Positions 54,635 to 64,000 of a DNA stretch of 64,000 nucleotides are shown here, in pieces (the stretch's first letter is position 1; each line of letters starts with the position of its first letter). The translations under genes were made by a program, and so were the position numbers. Under the pieces are notes generated by a model. The model worked only from the letters and a program-made list of their open reading frames with translations. It ran no database searches and was not told the DNA's origin. Source of the stretch: Talaromyces rugulosus (lineage: Eukaryota > Ascomycota > Eurotiomycetes > Eurotiales > Trichocomaceae); contig NC_049564.1 in the NCBI RefSeq assembly GCF_013368755.1, positions 442,001 through 506,000 on the forward strand, in the 5' to 3' direction.

Positions 54635-56292
54635 GCAGGCGGCAAAAACGTAACCCCCAAAAAAATCGGGAAGCGCTGGTTTAGGAAAGGTGAGGTGGGC
54701 ATCCAGTTGTCAGGGACTCCACCGCAGCGCAGCCAGCTCGGGCGAGACTGGTGATGGCGAGCGAGATCGCGATGAGCAGCAGGCCAAGCAAGCAGTACTA
54801 AGAACTAGCTGAGGGCGTTGTGTAACAGCCTCAAATCACACGAAAGCAGCGGTGCGGTTTGTGTATCATCGTGGAGTTGTCGAGTCGAGTAGAGAAGGAG
54901 GGGAAAAGGACGGCCGGCGAGCTCCAGGAGTGACAACAGAGGGAAAACAGCTAGCCGTAATATTACCGTACGGGTGGTGGTCCCTGTCAGCGGACCCAGC
55001 AGGCGCCGTGGTCTTGCGTAGTACGCATGTACCGGTACGTGTTTGCACTTTGCAGTGTTTTTGCGTTTGTCGCAATAATACCCCGTACGGTACGAAGCTT
55101 ATTGCAGTATTATTGCAATACTGCGGCGTGCAGCAGGCGTATTAATAATACGGCGGTAACGGCTGGCGGCCAATCACGCGACAAGCCACTAGCCCGAAGA
55201 GGAGCGCTAATCCATGGTCGCGTCACAAGGGTCTGGAACGCGGGGTCTGGGCCTTTGTATTATTACTACTACTACGTATCATTTATTACCGTTGTTGCCC
55301 TTGTTTGTTGTTGTTATGGGATGTCCTCTTCTCTGACTCCATGTCAGTACATCTCGCGGCTGCTCTCTGGCCCAGCCAGCACACATCACTGGCCACTCCC
55401 CAGCAATCACTTCAAAGGCAACAGGCAAGAGTAATAGACCTGGACCACACTAGCCCTGCAGCGATGTTTATTAGGCGCGCCCACTGTCCAGCGGGCCGCC
55501 GGAGCGTCTTTTCCGGCCGCCCTACGGTGGCCCTTCTGACCAGTGAGCGAACGCCTTAGGTAGCACTGATCGGCGCCGTACATCTTATATGATTACTTGA
55601 AAGGTTTGTGTGCATATTTCCTCTGCCGGCTGCTGTGACTTGACTCAGGACGCAGCTAGCTCGCATGGACCGTGTCGGAGTGTGTCATCGTTCTCCTGCC
55701 ACCATCCCGGCCCAGCGCGATGGGCCATGGCCTGCACCGAAGCCTATCGAGACCTGCTCGATGCCGGGATTTGACTCGATTTATGCAGGATGCCGGGATC
55801 TGTCCGGCCTTTACACACCTGCAGTGCGTATATGACGCCAATATGCGGCTGTTGCGTGTCGGTGAACACCTTTTTGTCTCAGGCCATGCCTTTTGCGAGC
55901 CCGGCGGTTCCTACCAGCATCGGACGGATCTGCACGCCATCGTGAGATTAGAAGAAGAAAATAACAAAGTTAAGAAATGCAGGGAAACAAGCACAATCAG
56001 GTTGCCCTTGCCCTCGAGGGCAAGAATTCAATACTAGTGTCGCTTTTCGCGTCAAATGGTGTGTGTGACGTGCATACTAATGCTATGCTGTTGGGCAGCG
56101 GAATTATGCTAAAAGAAAAAGAATAAACGGTGTCGTTTCTGGCGGTCTGCTGCTGCATGCCATCATTTCTGGAACCCTGGACCCCATTTGTATTTTTTTT
56201 TTTCGAGTTTTTGCGGCTACCGTGGATAACGGTATAACAATGCGAGTGATGATGCGGCAGAAAGATTAAGATCGACAATTGATTAAGCATCG

Positions 56293-56470
56293 CACGTGAC
56301 TTGTTTGTATCGCCGCCTCAGGCATGAGTGCACGTGACACTGCACAAAATAAAGAACGGGAAGAGAAAAAAAATCTTTAATTTTTATTACTACTATTTAA
56401 TATTATTATACGAGATGGAATTGCCTAATTATTAACCTCGATAACCTTAAACCATGGCTGAGGTCACGTG
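56293..56470. promoter_or_regulatory. cluster of three CACGTG E-boxes
   Basis: CACGTG at 56293-56298, 56331-56336 and 56465-56470, about 500-680 bp ahead of the pyruvate dehydrogenase kinase start. These are the core for bHLH factors such as Cbf1- or SREBP-type proteins; the target relation is inferred. Confidence 0.35.
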
Positions 56471-56969
56471 CGCCGGGCCACCGGGTGACGGGTCACGGTC
56501 ACGGGGACGCAGTCGAGTTGCCGACGCTTGGTCGAGCTTGTGAGGGCGCGGTTGCCGCGAGCGCAGAATCAGTCTCTGGAATTCCTGCGTGAGATCCTGT
56601 TTCTCCTCCTTGACCTCGACGAACGCCTGAGTATTCTTATCATATCTGCCAGTCGCTTTTGTTTAGATCTTCAAGCTGCGCATTCCATTCCAGCAACGCC
56701 AATGAGTCATAGCGCCCGGCCTAACAAGTAGCACCCAGTTAGACCTCGGCAGCTGCAGTTCTCCCCCCGCGGGGAAAGCTGCCCGTTTTTGTCCGACGGC
56801 TCTGCTCATTGAGTCATAGCAAAGCTAGAAGAAACAAGCATACTAAATAATACACAGAGGACAAAGGGCAATACCTCTGCACACTCGCCACGCACGCGAC
56901 TCGACATCGAGCGCACCCATTGACCGTTTCAGCGCAGGCCTGAGGGCCTGACGGCAAATTGTGTTCATC

Positions 56970-58514
56970 ATGTGGAAGGCGTCCGACAAGCTGATGGCCA
57001 CCATCAAGCACTATGCCAGCTTCCCCGCTACCGGGGTGTCCCTGCGACAGATGGTGCAGTTTGGTGAGACCCCATCGCCCGGTATGTCACTTATCAGACG
57101 AATCGATCAATGCGTGATCAGATGCATGGTCCGGTTGATGGACGGCTAACAATGGCAACACAGGAACCCTGTTTCGCGCGTCGCAATTTTTATCTGAAGA
57201 ACTGCCCATCCGGCTCGCACACCGCGTGCAGGAATTAAATGACCTACCCGATGGACTTAATGACATGCCGTCTATTAAGAAAGTAAGGGATTGGTATGCT
57301 CAGTCGTTCGAGGTAAATTTCATCCCCCATGAAAAGATACTACAACAACGCAGCTGACGAAGCCAGGAAATTATCGATGTACCCAAACCGTCCCTGAGTC
57401 AAGAAGTCAAGTCCCTCCTCGCGCGTCCCATGAAGAGCAATGGCCATTCCAAAACACTGAGCAAGACCACGTGGAATCCGAGCGTCAAGGAGGGCCAGTA
57501 CAGATCGTCGCCGCCCTCGATGAGCATCAATGGCAACAGGCATATCGAAGAACAAGTAGGCATGACGAATGGAGGCACCAAGGCAAGATTGGCTGCTGCG
57601 CGACGATACTTTGTCCCATCAGAGGACCATGTTGACTGGCCACCCGAGATTGACGACTTTAACCAACGCTTTAGCCAGACTCTGCAGCAGATTAAGCGAC
57701 GGCACGATGGCGTTGTCACGACGGTGGCCCAGGGAATTCTAGAGTACAAGCGCAAACGCCAAAGACTTCAGATTGACTCGAATATACAGGCCTTTTTGGA
57801 TCGTTTCTACATGTCTCGAATTGGTATACGTATGTTAATCGGTCAGCACATTGCCCTAACAGAACAAACGCATGCCCACCATCCAAACTACGTGGGTATT
57901 ATCTGCACCAAAACGAATATTCAAGAAGTCGCCATGGAGGCGATTGAAAACGCTCGCTTTGTCTGTGAAGACCACTACGGACTGTTCGAGGCCCCCAAGA
58001 TCCAGCTCATCTGCAAACCCGACTTGGATTTCATGTATGTGCCGGGCCACTTGTCGCACATGCTGTTTGAGACGTTGAAGAACTCGCTGCGTGCCGTCGT
58101 CGAAAGACATGGCGCCGAAAAGGAAGATTTTCCCGTAACCAAGGTCATTGTTGCCGAAGGGCGCGAGGACATTACCATCAAGATCTCAGACGAGGGCGGC
58201 GGCATCCCGCGGTCGTCGATCCCGTTGGTGTGGACATATATGTACACCACCGTGGACCAGACGCCCAACCTCGACCCTGATTTTGACAAGAGCGATTTCA
58301 AGGCCCCTATGGCCGGGTTTGGCTATGGGTTGCCCATTAGTCGCCTGTACGCCCGATACTTTGGAGGAGATCTGAAACTGATCAGCATGGAGGGGTGAGC
58401 AGTACAACCCTTCTTGAGACTAAAGAAGTATTTCCTGACGATTGTTCTAGCTACGGCACCGACGTCTACCTCCACCTCAACCGCCTATCGTCGAGTTCGG
58501 AACCGTTGCATTGA
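56970..58514 (+). CDS. mitochondrial pyruvate dehydrogenase kinase (PDK/BCKDK family)
   Basis: Four exons, join(56970..57081,57164..57312,57367..58394,58451..58514), 450 residues; donors GTATGT, GTAAAT, GTGAGC; acceptors ACAG, CCAG, CTAG. The N-terminal four-helix domain includes VSLRQMVQFG, LSEELPIRLAHRVQELNDLP and the RRHDGVVTTVAQGILEYK helix with the family's conserved His. The GHKL ATPase domain has the N-box FETLKNSLRAV (near residue 320), G1 DEGGGIPRS (near 362) and G2 GFGYGLPISRLYARYFGGDL. The enzyme phosphorylates the E1-alpha subunit and switches off the pyruvate (or branched-chain ketoacid) dehydrogenase complex in the matrix. About 60 extra polar residues separate the first helices from the core, with a low-complexity Ser/Asn-rich part. 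PDK versus BCKDK is not separable by eye. Confidence 0.92.
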
Positions 58515-59105
58515 CAATCACCAGTCATGAGGGACGGCCGCGCCCGTTTCACTTCTTTTCCTCGCCTCCATCCGGCATACCCGGAGCCGCCATCACAGGC
58601 GCAGCCGTCGTCGTCCCAAGGATTGACGCTGATGAGTGCACAGCTACTACGCCATCGACTGCGTAGCCGCGAGGTTTCCGAACGAAAGCAGGTGGGCGAT
58701 GTCGAGTCTGTGTTGGGTCGTGGTTAAATATACGACTGAAAGACCAACACATTCCTGTACGTCAGGTTTATCGTTTATGATATCCAAATATTGTACATTA
58801 TTGATGCTGAGATATGCCTATATATACCGATACTGTTAATTGACGAGTTTACCAACATACATGTATCACATGTACATGTAGTATTGTAGCATCTGTATGA
58901 AAGCGACTTTCGTCCTGATATTCAATATATATATATGAACTATCTAAACCCATCAGACAGCAGTTGGACATAATTTTCACTTTCCGCATGGCCAATCTGG
59001 TCAGAGACTGCGTTCTCGGAAGACTGTTGTGAAAATAGCTTCATCATTTGGGGTTGGCCAGTAATGAGGCAATAAAAAGAAGAAGAAAAAGAAACAAAAA
59101 AACGA
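58515..59105. other. convergent intergenic region
   Basis: 590 bp between PDK (plus) and the histidine phosphatase (minus); AT-rich with TATATATATA at about 58927. No gene is seen. Confidence 0.5.
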
Positions 59106-59988
59106 CTATGACCGCGGTCGAAAAAAAGAGTCAATCCGCTTCTGGCTGGTATCATGCTGCATACTCCCAATACCGCCGCGCGTGCGCCGTAAGTCTGCGA
59201 GATGCGGTTTGCTGTCGATAGACAGGACCGTCATGGACCATCCGGACAGTACAAAGTCAGAGAGTAACGATATGGATGATGTTGGGTTGTCCAAAAGGGC
59301 CGCATCTGGCTCAATGGATACCTCCATAAATCCCGTATTACTCCAGAATGGAGTCAACGCGCCTCCTCCTCCCCCCGTCGGACTGAATTGGACAGCTCCT
59401 GGTGAGAATAATCGCGTGAGACATTCCCACAGCACGCGGAGTATGATTCCGTGAGCGACAATGGCGATTGCTTGGCTGGTACTATCAGCCTCAAACACGG
59501 CCGGAAGAAAGTAATCATTCAGAAAAGCATTGGCACGATCACGCATCGCCAGCTCCGTCTCCGCGGGGACAAAGACTGCGTCTTCCTCTTTTTCTTCATT
59601 GTTACGACGAGATCTGCGAAACACGGTGCCTTCCCGCGAGCCAAATTGCTGTTCTTGCAACAAAGCAGTCAGTCTCAGCTCCGTGGTGTTTGTTGTGTTT
59701 ATGCCCTCGGCGGTGGCTACGGCGCGATGCAGGTCCGACGAAAACACGTGCGAGAAGCGGGTTCGCGTCGATGCAAAGTACTGCGCGAGACGTTCGATTT
59801 GGAGAATCCCATGGCTAGTCAGAGGAGAGTCTGTTGATCCGGCCCTGTTTGGGGGAAGAGGTATTAGTAGTCCAACTGGTTAATACTTTTGTTTTCTTCT
59901 CTGAAGGTGCCCAAAGATAGAGGCAGCAGTACCATGCTTGGCCGACATTGTGAATAGTCTCGGCATGGCGGATGAGAAAGACTTTCAT
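59106..59988 (-). CDS. histidine phosphatase (phosphoglycerate mutase-like)
   Basis: Two exons, complement(join(59106..59844,59933..59988)), 264 residues; donor GTACTG, acceptor AACAG, phase 2. The N-terminal exon reads MKVFLIRHAETIHNVGQAW, with the catalytic RHxE core (His8). After the junction come AGSTDSPLTSHGILQIERLA and VFSSDLHRAVATAEGI (the conserved SSD-x2-R), then the second histidine in AIAIVAHGIILRVLWE, all as in the branch-1 histidine phosphatase superfamily. The long C-terminal part is Gly/Ser-rich and ends KRIDSFFRPRS, a short PIP-box-like sequence worth noting though far from certain. Substrates of such fungal enzymes vary (fructose-2,6-bisphosphate, phosphopeptides, others). 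Superfamily is certain; function is not. Confidence 0.87.
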
Positions 59989-60820
59989 GCTGAGGGGACA
60001 TCATTAGACCTGTCTTGAGAGAGGGAAGAATCGCCGGTGGTGAAGCGAAGAGAAGTCGCCATTCCCAACCAGGACTAGCGCACAGCAAATTCTGCCCGCC
60101 GCGCTAATGCACGACTCTGCCCTATAACAACTAACAACATCGACTCGGTACGACTCGACTTGACTTGTACAGCACGAGGTGGCCGAATTCGTTGGCAGAT
60201 GACACCTGGAGCATTTGTTGGATTTCCATATTGACAGCCGAACAGATCCAATTGACTGTTCCCTGCCAAATAATGCCATATACCGCAATACACAGTACAT
60301 CCAAGAGGGGCACAATGATCGACAGCACTTTCTTCGCTTCTCTCAGTGTCAATTTTTAGCATCGTAGTTACACGTACCCCCTGGATATTTTTAAAATCCC
60401 TTCATACCGCCCCCAAATATTGTAATGTGTCTGGCGGGCTTTATTAATACTATTATCATTTGCTGTCCCAGGTGTTCACCGCTTTCGACCTGATTGGGAA
60501 AGAAGAGAAAAAAAAGCACATGCTGTGGCGGGGCCAGCAATTTCACACCACGACTAACCAACTAGCCTGGAGTGGATTTTTTATTTTCTGGTTGGGCTCT
60601 TCGTCCGCGTTATTGCAAGTGTTGCCATCTGTTGCATTCTTCTTTTTCTTTATCTCTCCCATTGATATTTTTTCCCCTCCAGCGAACTAGTCCTCAGGTA
60701 ACCCACCACAGTCCTCCCCAGTCCGTGGCTGCGTGCCAATGGATCGACACCTTCAATTCTTTTTGTGCGTTCACTAAGACATGACTATGGGTTTAAGTGG
60801 AGTCCAATCATACAGTCACA
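59989..60820. other. divergent intergenic region
   Basis: 830 bp between the histidine phosphatase and RRM protein starts. CT-rich toward the RRM gene. Overlapping short frames at 60004-60362 are not supported. Confidence 0.45.
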
Positions 60821-62009
60821 ATGACCGACATTGCTGAGCAGACCAACGGTCAAGAACAACAAGAGCAGCCGTGGAGTAGTATGTGCGCTGAATACACCCC
60901 GCTGTGATATGTTGAGAGATATGATTGCTAAACAACAGAACAGCACCCACCAAGCAGCCCTTCCAAAGCGGCGTACGCACCAACGGTAGAGCCTTCAACT
61001 CGCCCAATTGGCGAACCAAGACCGAAGAGAGCCCGCAGCAGACCTCCTCGACTCAGGCCAACAACTCGCCTCGCTCCCCCTTCAACCGGTCATGGCAGGC
61101 TCAGACAGTCTCCCCCGCCATCAACGAGGGCCGCCGGCTCTACGTGGGCAACATGCCCTACATGGCCAAGAAGGAGGACGTAGAGACTGTCTTTGCGGAG
61201 GGAGGCTACAAAATGTGCGGGCTTTGAGAAGCAATTGAAAAGAAGAAAGAAAGTTGTCTGACTCCGTCCTTTCCTAGCGAGCGCGTTGACATCTCGATCG
61301 ACCCCTTCACAGGGCGCAACCCGTCCTACTGCTTCGTCGAGCTGGAGAGCAAAGAACAAGCCGACCGCGCCATGGTGGAGCTGGATGGAAAGGATCTGCT
61401 GGGCCGGCCGGTCAAAGTCAAGCCTGGCGTGGCCAAAGCCTCGCAAGACCGCTCGTCTCCACGCCCGTCCAACAACAACACCACCGTTGCTCCTCGCTCC
61501 ACCGAAAAGCCCGGCTCGCCTTCAGTTGCCTTTGATCGCTGGCAGCGCAACGACGCCTCTTCCCACTTCAAGGGCTACAGTGAAAACGGCCGACGGCTGT
61601 ACGTGGGTGGCCTCCCGAAGCTGTCCAACCAGCAGACCATTGACTCTGAGATTCAAACGCTCTTCAACGGCTACAATATGTACGTTTTCTCTCAGAAATA
61701 TAGAGCGCGTCAAACACTGCCGAATACTAACCCAGACTCATCAGCGAGGCTGTCAGCAAACTAATCTCCCCCCACCCGTCGAAGCGATTCGAGGCGGGGG
61801 ACCACTACTACCTCTTTGTCGATTTCGCGAGCGCAGACGAAGCCACCGCTGCGCAGGCCGCTCTAGACGGTCACGATGGCCCCTGGGGCGGCAAGATCAG
61901 GGTCGGCAAGGCTCGGGGAGAGTCCTGGAAGCCCGACGAGCGCCGCAAGTGGTCGTCAACTCAGACCGACGATGCTCCTGAATCTGCTGCAGCCGAGCCT
62001 TCGGTATGA
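60821..62009 (+). CDS. RNA-binding protein with two RRM domains
   Basis: Four exons, join(60821..60878,60944..61214,61278..61679,61745..62009), 331 residues; donors GTATGT, GTGCGG, GTACGT and acceptors ACAG, CTAG, TCAG. RRM1 spans about residues 84-165 with RNP2 LYVGNM and RNP1-like SYCFVEL. RRM2 spans about 200-305 with RNP2 LYVGGL and RNP1-like YYLFVDF. The N-terminus is Gln/Ser-rich and the tail is charged (SWKPDERRKW, then an acidic end). The two introns inside the RRMs fall at the same place in the fold (after the first helix, in KI-S/E and NI-E), suggesting RRM duplication with its intron. It could act in splicing, mRNA export or translation; no closer orthologue is assigned. Confidence 0.87.
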
Positions 62010-62722
62010 GTGAGAGCTGCTCTCTTTGATATGAATTCTCCAATCTACATAGACTCTCCTGCCATTTTTGAGACAAGTCGCCTCCTAGACCTTTTACATT
62101 ATGGCCAACATCTCGAAACAGACGAGTCTTTTTACAAAGACGATCAGACGAGATAACGGCTATAGACATTTTGTACATGCAGTGGCTAAACCCTGCAATG
62201 AATGAGTGAATGCTTTCCGAAATAAAAGTATAAAATAGAACTTTTGAATAAACTTTTTTCTAGTACAAATTTCCAGAGACCTTTTTCTTTCTTTCTTTCT
62301 GGTTTAATTTAGACATACACCTCGCTATTAATGTTCAAACCGAGTTCTTTATTAGCTTTTGGCCTTTCCTGATTTGTATAGTGTAGTCGATGACATAGTC
62401 GCTATTTTATGGTTATCGTAACTTGTAAGTGCTAGCAACCATCAATTGGAATATCTTTATAACTTTTTAACAAGAAGTTCTGCGAAATTATCATTTAAAC
62501 ATTTTAATAATACTTCGGTACCATATATATAGATGCCTGTTTTGGTAATTTGCCCCAAACGACACCGAAAAGCTTCCCCGCCACAAGTATCTCCAAGCTC
62601 CTTCCACCCGCGCCACGGAATCTTGCCCCGCGCTCAAACTGCACCTCGGTCCTCTACTCAAGACTCAGTCAGACAGTTTCTCGCTCCAAAAAAAAAAAGA
62701 CAATCTTCTTCGATAAGACTGC
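62010..62722. other. intergenic region, AT-rich
   Basis: About 700 bp. It holds the 3' flank of the RRM gene, a CTTT run near 62283-62300 and an A-run at 62688-62699. No gene is seen. Confidence 0.45.
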
Positions 62723-63008
62723 ATGGCGCAATCATCATCGATTAACCTTCCATTCAACTACGTATTAGGGCCGGCGCTGGTACTTCCACCGGGGACGATC
62801 GGCAATCAGCGCGTGAGCTATCTCGTGCTCCGCTGCCAAGCAGACAATTCGCTACAGTATGTTGGGTTCTGCTCTGCTTCTTCATCTTGCAAACTCATAA
62901 CTCTCTAGCTCCTTTCTCCTTCTCTCCTTTCGATCGATCTTGTCCAGCCTAGCAGCTTATCCTCCCCGCCATGTCGTCTGGCAACTCCGGTCGCAGAAAC
63001 TCTGCTAG
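62723..63008 (+). CDS. doubtful small two-exon ORF
   Basis: Possible join(62723..62856,62948..63008), 64 residues, beginning MAQSSSINLPFNYVLGPALV with a GTATGT donor and TCCAG acceptor. The second exon overlaps, in another frame, the better-looking start at 62971. It may be an upstream ORF in the leader of that gene. No family. Confidence 0.2.
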
Positions 63009-63439
63009 TAAAACATTCTTTGCCAGCGTGAGAACAATCCCCCTCCGTTCAATACACACCATGATAGCATGGCCTGCTTGGATTGTTTTGGATTTTTGTG
63101 TTTTTTCGTTCTTCCGTTTTACCTGTCGATGCTCTGTCTCTCTCTTCGCACCGTCTTGTGACGTACTCGCGAAACCTCCACTGCACTTTGCACTCTTCTA
63201 CCTCGTCTATTGCAACCGCCCACCAAATGGCATTTCGGGAACATGGGACATATTCTAGATTCTCTATCGCGACAGGGTAGATTCATTCTCTGCTGCAGCC
63301 CAGCCGTGGCCACCTGGACCCCCCCGCTACGCCCCTAGCCTATGAGGGCAACAAGCAAGCATCGCGACGGCCGAGGGATTTTCCGATCTACACCGAGGTT
63401 CGTACTTGTCAACGCTCCGGTTTTAGTTCGTGGCCATGA
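62971..63439 (+). CDS. 5' part of an unidentified gene near the right edge
   Basis: ATG at 62971 in a good context (CCTCCCCGCC before it) opens MSSGNSGRRNSASKTFFAS, followed by a GTGAGA donor at 63028. A TGCTGCAG acceptor at 63298 joins in frame to PSRGHLDPPATPLAYEGNKQ and RRPRDFPIYTE, which is coding-like Pro/Arg-rich sequence. Reading on gives a stop at 63437-63439 (65 residues), but the GTTCGT or GTACTT right after YTE could be donors of another intron, with the rest beyond the window. The intron of 271 bp is long for this genome. The pre-ATG leader is CT-rich as in real fungal promoters. Not recognised. Confidence 0.4.
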
Positions 63440-64000
63440 TTTTATTCTACTCCGGTCATGGCCAACCATTCCGAAAATTTCCAACGGTCAGAGGCCTAGG
63501 ACCTCTTTTGTCAGGTGATGCCGGATCTCGTGGCATAGCAATAATCACTCACGCCACAGTTGCTGGCCTTATGAATCAGCGGGGCTCGTTACGGTCCAAT
63601 CCGGCGCAGTTGCGGTTGCAAGTTGCAAACAAAATCACCCTTTCCGAGCCGGTGGCCAGCCCGGCCTTAGTGAGATCGGCCCATATCCGCTCCCCACGCT
63701 CCGTGTACATGCTTGAGGCGGTGTGAGGAAGGCTCGGATCGAATAAAGCAGGTCGCTCATGTACAAAGCTCAAACTGGTCACTCAAAAAATTCCTATTAA
63801 TGATCGTCGACAATCATGACACAAATAGCTATCACCACCACGCAGAGGACCCGTCTCCGCTTTAGTGTTCCTGTAATGAATCTTTAACTGCTTTTCAAGT
63901 TCCCTGCTTTGCTGCTTATTCTTGTCTTGTCTATTTTCTGACTTGGCTGTCGAAATTTTACTATAACGAGAGAGGCTCTATGCTAACTTTTCCTTCTACA
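63440..64000. other. right-edge stretch
   Basis: No convincing exon. It may be intron or 3' flank of the preceding gene. A 98-codon frame at 63430-63726 is mirrored by one on the opposite strand and is not called. Confidence 0.35.

Larger units (their letters stand above)
53632..56969. other. long gene-poor region upstream of the PDK gene
   Basis: 3.3 kb with many simple repeats: TTATTATTATT near 53780, T-runs near 54300, (AAT)n at 54601-54634. Small palindromes such as CCGTACGG lie in 55020-55140. Three CACGTG boxes lie at 56293, 56331 and 56465. Open frames here are short and overlap on both strands; none is called. Confidence 0.45.

Noticed and set aside
55020..55140. Palindrome-rich stretch as a possible origin or transposon end
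   Set aside because: Only short palindromes such as CCGTACGG and TATTGCAATA; no target-site duplication or transposase was found.
1..64000. tRNA, rRNA or CRISPR features
   Set aside because: No stretch with tRNA A/B-box pairing plus cloverleaf arms, no rRNA-like sequence and no regularly spaced direct repeats were found by reading; a tRNAscan run would be decisive for tRNAs.

Overview
The window is nuclear DNA of a filamentous ascomycete. Genes are split by short introns (about 50-110 bp) with GTRNGT donors, CTRAC-type branch points and YAG acceptors, and the gene set is typically fungal: an APSES factor, a KRE6/SKN1-type glucan protein, Zn2Cys6 factors, MFS sugar transporters and a 7-TM rhodopsin-like protein. 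The overall style fits Eurotiales (Aspergillus/Penicillium/Talaromyces relatives); this placement is inference. No rRNA, tRNA, CRISPR array or intact transposon was recognised.

Layout. 0.4-6 kb: a 4-TM protein, then a divergent pair of a LYR-motif (Cup1-like) protein and an MBP1-type APSES cell-cycle factor. 7.4-12 kb: a secreted or membrane glycoprotein of unknown role and the TPR protein EMW1/TTC27. 12-16 kb: an MFS sugar transporter divergent from a rhodopsin-like membrane protein. 17-20.1 kb: a TauD/TfdA dioxygenase and an NAD(P)-binding protein. 20.4-26.8 kb: CTF18 (alternative clamp-loader large subunit) divergent from a SWI3/RSC8-type chromatin-remodelling subunit.

27.2-35.4 kb is an accessory island unlike its surroundings: AT-rich, without housekeeping genes, and holding orphan genes broken by frame changes. 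It contains a cysteine-rich protein with a repeated CX2C...CX4C module, a mosaic gene with an acidic head, a GIY-YIG-like motif, a Cys/Pro-rich part and a coiled coil, two pairs of near-identical introns, and a three-copy tandem repeat that also looks like intron plus exon. This is the least explained part of the window.

35.5-42.5 kb is a possible small catabolic or secondary-metabolic locus: a Gfo/Idh/MocA (inositol-dehydrogenase-like) oxidoreductase, two Zn2Cys6 regulators on the same strand and a 5'-truncated alpha/beta-hydrolase relic. 42.6-50.9 kb: a Ser/Arg-rich conserved protein, a KRE6/SKN1 GH16-fold membrane protein and a second MFS sugar transporter with a long cytosolic N-terminus. 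50.9-57 kb is nearly gene-free, with simple repeats and one small membrane ORF. 57-64 kb: a mitochondrial-type pyruvate dehydrogenase kinase, a histidine phosphatase, a two-RRM protein and the 5' part of an unidentified gene at the right edge.

Exon boundaries were placed by eye from splice consensus and reading-frame continuity. All multi-exon models given as CDS keep frame when joined, except where a break is stated.
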